This document shows positions 21,220-26,936 of a stretch of DNA of 26,936 nt, piece by piece. The stretch's first letter is position 1. Each line of letters begins with the position of its first letter. The notes beneath the pieces were generated by a model. It had not been told where the DNA came from. It saw only the letters and a program-made list of their open reading frames with translations, and ran no database searches. Origin of the DNA: Plasmopara viticola (taxonomy: Eukaryota; Oomycota; Peronosporomycetes; Peronosporales; Peronosporaceae); contig MBPM02000327.1 of the NCBI GenBank assembly GCA_001695595.3, positions 1-26,936 of the forward strand, written 5' to 3'. Position numbers and translations under genes: made by a program.

Positions 21220-23630
21220 CCGATTCGTCCTACGGCCTCAGATACGTCAAACCAAGCTTCCTGGACATGCAGACACGCGTTCCGAGCGTAACTAAGCGAG
21301 TTTCTTCTCGCGTTTGAAGATCCGATTCTCTTACAAGCCTCAGATACGTTTCAATACAAGCTTCCTGGACATGCAGTCACGTATCGCGTTCTAAGTACAA
21401 ACTTAGCGATTGCTGCTCCAATAGAAGCGCCGATTCTTCCTACGGCTGATACGTCATACTCGCTTCTAAGCAAGCATATATCTGTTTCAAGCGTAAATCG
21501 CGCCGAGTTCTGCTCCATTTGAAGAGCCGATTCTTTTTACGGCCTCAAGATACGTCATATCTAGTTTCTGAGCAAGCAAATGATGGTTGCAAGCGAACCT
21601 TAGCAAATACTGCTCGCGTTTGAAAGGGCGATTCTTCCTACGGCCTCAGATACGTCCATCTAGCTTCCAGGAACATGCAGACACGCGAGTTCCGAGCGTA
21701 ACTAAGCGATCTCTTCTCCGTTTGAATATCCAATTCTTCTTACAGCCTCAATGATACGTTCAATACAGCTTCCTGGACATGCAGCCACGCGTTTTAAGTA
21801 GAACTCAGCGATTGCTGCTCCAATAAAAGCGCCGATTTTGCCTACGGCTGCAGATCGTCAAATCTCGCTTTCCTGAGCAAGCACATACTGTTTCAAGCGT
21901 AACTCAGCGAGTTTTGCTCCATTTGAGAGCCAATTCTTTCTAACGCGGGCCTCAGATACGTCAAATCTAGCTTTCTGAGGCGCCCATATGCGCTGCAAGC
22001 GTAACCTTGGCGAATACTGCTCCATTTGAAGGTGCCGATTCTTCCTACGGCCTCAGATACGTCAAGTCTAGCTTCCTGAGCAAGCACATATGCGTTGCAA
22101 GCGTACTTAGCGAGTTCTGCTTCATTTAAGCCCGATTCTTCTATGGCCTCAGATACGTCAAATATAGCTTCCAGGACATGCAGACACGCGTTCGAGCGTA
22201 ACTAAGCGAGTTCTTCTCCGTTGAAGATCCGATTTTTTCTTACAGGCCTCAGCTACGTTCAATACAGCTTCCTGGACATGCTGTCACGCGTTTTAAGTAA
22301 ACTTAGCGATTGCTGCTCCAATAGAAGCGCCGATTTTTCCTACGGCTCAGATACGTCAAACCTCGCTTCCTGAGCAAGCACATACTCGTTTCAAGCGTAA
22401 CTCAGCGAGTTCTGCTCCATTTGAACATCCGATTCTTTCTACGCGCCTCAGATACGTCAATATCGCTTCCTGAGCAAGCACATATGCGTTGCATGCGTAA
22501 CTTAGCGAGTTCTTCTCCAGTAGAAGCGCCGATTCTTCCTACGGCCAGAGATACGTCAAATCTAGCTTCCTGAGCAAGCACATATGGCGTTTGCAAGCGT
22601 AACCTTAGCGAGTTCTGCTTCATTTGAAGCGCCTATTTTTCCTATGGCCTCAGATACGTCCAATGTAGCTTTCAGGACATGCAGACACGCGTGCCGAGCG
22701 TAACTAAGCGAGTTCTTCTCCGTTTGAAGATCCGATTCTTCTTACAGCCTCAGATACGTTCAATACAGCTTCCTGGACATGCAGCCCGCGTTTTAAGTAG
22801 AACTCAGCGATTGCTGCTCCAATAGAAGCGCCGAATCTTCCTACGGATCAGATACGTCAAATATCGCTTCCTTAGCAAGCACATACGCGTGTTAAGCGTA
22901 ACTGAGCGAGTTCTGCTCCATTTGAAGCGTCGATTCTTCCCAAGGCGCTCAGTTACGTCAAGTAGCTTTCTGGCCATACAGACCCGCGTTTCAAGCGTAA
23001 CTTAGCGAGTTCTTCTCCGTTTGAAGATCCGATTCTTCGTACAGCCTCAGATACGTTCACTTCAGCTTGCTGGACATGCAGTCACACGCGTTTAAGGTAG
23101 AACGCAGCGATTGCTGCTCCAATAGAAGCGCTGATTCTTCCTACGGCCTCAGATACGTCAAATCTCGCTTCCTGAGCAAGCACATATGCGTTGCAACCGT
23201 AAATGAGCGAGTTCTGCTCACCTTTGAAGGCGTCGATTCTTCCGCACGGCCTCAGAACGTCAAGTTAGCTTTCTGGCCATGCAGACGCCCGTTTTAAGCG
23301 TAACTTAGCGAATACTGCTCCATTTAATGTGACCGGTTCTTCCACGGCCTCTGATATGTCCATCTTGTTTCCTGGGCCATGCACTTACCCGTTTCAAGCG
23401 AAACTTGGATAAAACTGCTCCGTTTAAAGCGACGATCCTTTCCACGGCCTCAAATACGTCAATTCTATCTTTCTGGCCATGCAGCCACGCGTTTCAAGCG
23501 TAACTTAGCGAATACTGCTCCATTTGAAGCGCCGATTCTTCCTAAGGCTTCAGATACGTCCAACCTAGCCTCCAGGACATGCAGACTCGTTCCGAGCGTA
23601 GCTAAGCGAGTCCTTCTCCGTTGGAAGCGC
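21220..23630 (-). repeat. Third copy of block H1 plus extension, indel-rich
   Basis: This block has the same marker order as 15532-17930, including CTAAGCAAGCATATA (about 21466), TTTGAACATCCGATTC (about 22420) and TCCATTTAATGTG (23319). Across about 20800-22600 there are many one- or two-base insertions and deletions relative to the other copies, often extra CG or GC pairs, while substitutions are few. Confidence 0.75.
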
Positions 23631-23815
23631 CGATTCTTCCTACGGCCTCAGATACGTCAAATTTAGCTTCCTGAGCAAGCACATATGCGTTGCAAGCGTA
23701 CCTTAGCGAGTTCTGCTTCATTTGAAGCGCCGATTCTTCCTATAGCCTCAGATACGTCAAATGTAGCTTTCAGGACATGTAGACACGCGTTCCAAGCGTA
23801 ACAAAGCGAGTTCTT

Positions 23816-24600
23816 CTCCAGTAGAAGCGCCGATTCTTCCTATGGCCTCAGATACGTCAAATGTAGCTTTCAAGACATGCAGACACGCGTGCCGAGCGTA
23901 ACTAAGCGAGTTCGTCTCCGTTTGAAGATCCAATTCTTCTTACAGCTTCAGATACGTTCAATACAGCTTCCTGGACATGCAGCCACGCGTTTAAAGTAGA
24001 ACACAGGCGATTGCTGCTTCAATAGAAGCGCCGATTCTTCTCGTTACGGCTCAGATACGTCAAATCTCGCTTCCTGAGCAAGCACATATGCGTTGCAAGC
24101 GTACCTTAGCGAGTTCCGCTTCATTTGAAGCGCCGATTGTTTCTATGGCCTCAGATACGTCAAATTTAGCTTTCAGGATATGTAGACACGCGTTCCGAGC
24201 GTAACTAAGCATGTTCTTCTCCAGTAGAAGCGCCGATTCTTCCTACGGCCTCAGATACGTCAAATGTAGCTTTCAAGACATGCAGACACGCGTGCCGAGC
24301 GTAACTAAGCGAGTTCGTCTCCGTTTGAAGATCCAATTCTTCTTACAGCTTCAGATACGTTCAATACAGCTTCCTGGACATGCAGCCACGCGTTTAAAGT
24401 AGAACACAGCGATTGCTGCTTCAATAGAAGCGCCGATTCTTCCTACGGCTCAGATACGTCAAATCTCGCTTCCAGAGCAAGCACATATGCGTTGCAAGCG
24501 TACCTTAGCGAGTTCTGCTTCATTTGAAGTGCCGGTTCTTCTTACAGCCTCAGATACGTTCAATACAGCTTCCAGGACATGCAGTCACGCGTTTTAAGTA
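23816..24600 (-). repeat. 403-bp (four-monomer) tandem duplication in array B
   Basis: The variant AAGCGAGTTCGTCTCCG, which has G where nearly all monomers have T, occurs with its TTCG at 23911 and 24314, a step of 403 bp. Flanking variants (GTAGCTTTCAAGACATGC, TTACAGCTTCAGATACG, GAACACAG) are shared in order. This identifies a recent local duplication. Confidence 0.72.
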
Positions 24601-25779
24601 AAACTTAGCGATTGCTGCTCCAATAGAAGCGCCGATTCTTCCTACGGCTCCGATACGTCAAAACTCGCTTTTGAAGAGCCGATTCTTTCTACGGCCTTAG
24701 ATACGTCAAATCTAGCTTTCTGAGCAAGCACATATGCGTTGCAAGCGTACATTAGCAAACACTGCTCCAGTTGAAGTGTCGGTTCTTCCTACGGCCTCAG
24801 ATACGTCAAATCTAGCTTCCTGAGCAAGCACATATGCGTTGCAAGCATACCTTAGCAAATACTGCTCCATTTGAATTGGCGATTCTTCTTACAGCCTCAG
24901 ATACGTTCAATACAGCTTCCTGGACATGCAGCCACGCGTTCTAAGTAGAATTCAGCGATTGCTGCTCCAATAGAAGCGCCGATTCTTCCTACGGCTCAGA
25001 TACGTCAGATCTCGCTTCCTGAGCAAGCACATACTCGTTGCAAGCAAACCTTGGCGAATACTGCTCCATTTGAAGTGCCGGTTTTTCCTAGGGCCTCAGA
25101 TTCGTCAAATCTAGCTTTCTGAGCAAGCACATATGCGGTGCAAGCATACCTTAGCGACTTCTGCTCTATTTGAAGTGCCGAATCTTCTTACAGCCTCAGA
25201 TACGTTCAATACAGCTTCCTGGGCATGCAGCCACGCGTTTAAAGTAGAACTCAGCGATTGCTGCTCCAACAGAAGCGCCGATTCTTCCTACGACTCAGAT
25301 ACGTCAGATCTCGCTTCCTGAGCAAGCTTATACTCGTTTCAAGCGTAACTCAGCAATTGCTGCTCCAATGGAAGCGCCGATTCTTTCTACGGCCTCAGAT
25401 ACGTTTAATCTAGCTTTCTGAGCAAGCCCATATGCGCTGCAAGCGTACCTTGGCGAATACTGCTCCATTTGAAGTGCCGATTCTTCCTACGGCCTCAGAT
25501 ACGTCAAGTCTAGCTTCCTGAGCAAGCACATATGCGTTGCAAGCGTACCTTAGCGAGTTCTGCTTCATTTAAGCGCCGATTCTTCCTATGGCCTCAGATA
25601 GTCAAATATAGCTTCCCAGGACATTCAGACACGCGGTTCCGAGGCGTAACTAAGCGAGTTCTTCTCCGTTTGAAGATCCGATTTTCTTACGCCTCAGATA
25701 CGTTCAATAAGCTTCCTGGACATCCAGTCACGCGTTTTAAGTAAACTTAGGCGATTGCTGCTCCAATAGAAGCCGCGAT

Positions 25780-26936
25780 TCTTCCTACGGCTCAGATCGT
25801 CATAACTCGCTTCGCTAAGCAAGCATATCTCGTTTCAAGCGTAAATCGGCGAGTTCTGCTCCATTTGGAAGGCCGATTCTTTTTTACGGCCTCAGATACG
25901 TCATATCTAGCTTTCTGAGCAAGCACATAGCGTTGCAAGGCGCAACTTAGCAAATACTGCTCCGTTTGAAAGGCCGATTCTTCCTACGGCCTCAGATACG
26001 TCCAATCTAGCTTCCAGGACGTGCAGACACGCGTTCCGAGCGTAACTAAGCGAGTTCTTCTCCGTTTGATATCCATTCTTCTTAACAGCCAAGATACGTT
26101 CAATACAGCTTCCTGGACATGCAGCCACGCGTTTTAAGTAGAACTCAGCGATTGCTGCTCCAATAGAAGCGCCGATTCTTCCTACGGCTCAGATACGTCA
26201 AATATCGCTTCCTGAGCAGCACATACTCGTTTCAGCGTAACTCAGCGAGTTTTGCTCCATTTGAAGAGCCGAATCTTTCTACGGCCTCAGATACGTCAAA
26301 TCTAGCTTTCTGAGCAAGCCCATATGCGCTGCAAGCGTACCTTGGCGAATACTGCTTCCATTTGAAGTGCCGATTCTTCCTACGAGCCTCAGATACGTCA
26401 AGTCTAGCTTCCTGAGCAAGCACATATGCGTTGCAAGCGTACCTTTAGCGAGTTCTGCTTCATTTAAGCGCGATTCTTCTATGGCCTCAGATACGTCAAT
26501 ATAGCTTCCAGGACATGCAGACACGCGTTCCGAGCGTAACTAAGCGAGTTCTTCTCCGTTTGAAGATCCAATTTTTCTTACAGCCTCAGATACGTTCAAT
26601 ACAGCTTCCTGGACATGCTGTCACGCGTTTTAAGTAAAACTTAGGCGATTGCTGCTCCAATAGAAGCGCCGATTTTTCCTACGGCTCAGATACGTCAAAT
26701 CTAGCTTCCTGAGCAAGCACGTACTCGTTTCAAGCGTAACCCAGCAAGTTCTGCTCCATTTGAACATCCGATTCTTTTCCGCCTCAGATACGTCAAATAT
26801 CGCTTCCTGAGCAAGCACATATGCGTTGCATGCGTAACTTAGCGAGTTCTTCTCCAGTAGAAGCGCCGATTCTTCCTACGGCCAGAGATACGTCAAATCT
26901 AGCTTCCTGAGCAAGCACATATGCGTTGCAAGCGTA
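25780..26936 (-). repeat. Fourth copy of block H1, indel-rich, running off the window
   Basis: The CTAAGCAAGCATAT marker at about 25815 lies 4349 bp after its counterpart at about 21466. The marker order again follows block H1 and then its extension (TTTGAACATCCGATTC near 26760, TTGCATGCGTAAC near 26826). Small indels are dense here. The window ends inside the repeat, so the array's right border is unknown. Confidence 0.75.

Larger units (their letters stand above)
9916..26936 (-). repeat. Satellite array B: about 100-bp monomers, homologous to A but inverted
   Basis: The monomer, read on the given strand, is exactly 100 bp in its commonest form: CCTCAGATACGTCAAATCTA, GCTTCCTGAGCAAGCACATA, TGCGTTGCAAGCGTACCTTA, GCGAGTTCTGCTCCATTTGA and AGTGCCGATTCTTCCTACGG in succession. 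About 170 copies fill the rest of the window without interruption and run off its right edge. Its reverse complement aligns over the full length with the A monomer. Shared blocks include CTGAGGCCGT, GCTCTTCAAA, a CTAAGTTA-like block and GCTTAGGAAG/GCTCAGGAAG. The strand given is the one that matches the A orientation. No gene was found inside. Open frames of 60-122 codons are by-products of a stop-poor monomer. Confidence 0.93.

Noticed and set aside
9917..26818. Many 60-122 codon open frames across array B on both strands (for example 18332-18700 and 15771-16070)
   Set aside because: They are composed of satellite monomers, differ from copy to copy only by monomer variants and indels, and change frame at every 100-bp step. 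No start context, intron signal or domain supports a gene.
3600..26936. CRISPR array
   Set aside because: The period is about 100 bp of continuous related sequence with no unique spacers between short identical repeats, no leader and no cas genes. The flanking element is a eukaryotic-type retrotransposon.
1..26936. rRNA, tRNA or other structured RNA genes
   Set aside because: I found no conserved rRNA core strings, no cloverleaf with T-loop consensus, and no structured element outside the satellite-derived hairpin.

Overview
The window looks like a gene-poor, repeat-dominated piece of a eukaryotic genome. I see no intact gene, no rRNA or tRNA, and no bacterial operon structure. The left 3.6 kb is an eroded Ty3/gypsy-type LTR retrotransposon on the + strand. 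Its degraded protease, reverse transcriptase (RT), RNase H and integrase (IN) motifs resemble those of oomycete gypsy elements as I know them. An oomycete (Phytophthora/downy-mildew type) is therefore my best guess, by inference only.

Layout. Positions 1-3640 hold element remnants in the canonical order: gag with a broken zinc knuckle (about 213-570), protease (about 727-1017), an unassigned linker (1018-1778), RT (about 1779-2480), RNase H (2583-3003) and integrase (about 3190-3660). Stops, frameshifts and lost catalytic residues run throughout, so the element is dead. No LTR is visible: the left end lies outside the window, and the right end runs into tandem repeats.

Positions about 3600-9915 are satellite array A, roughly 60 head-to-tail monomers of about 100 bp. 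Positions about 9916-26936 are satellite array B, roughly 170 monomers of about 100 bp that continue past the right edge. The two families are homologous: the reverse complement of a B monomer aligns end to end with an A monomer, so the arrays face opposite ways. Near the switch, a 200-bp copy of the A/B junction sits in inverted orientation 360 bp upstream of the junction itself. B is organised into higher-order repeats (898 bp, 2.09 kb and longer mosaic blocks) built on a recurrent three-monomer core.

The most interesting observation is that the first A monomer is collinear and in frame with the integrase remnant. The Asp of the degraded S-D-R-D-P-R-F motif (3546) and the Glu of a Q-T-E-R-like motif (3648) are 34 codons apart in one frame, close to the 36-residue step of a D,D35E integrase. 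The Glu-containing segment is the part that is then repeated. This suggests that both satellites descend from the integrase core of the dead retrotransposon. Nothing in the arrays looks protein-coding: a 100-bp period shifts the frame at each unit, and the open stretches never exceed about 120 codons.
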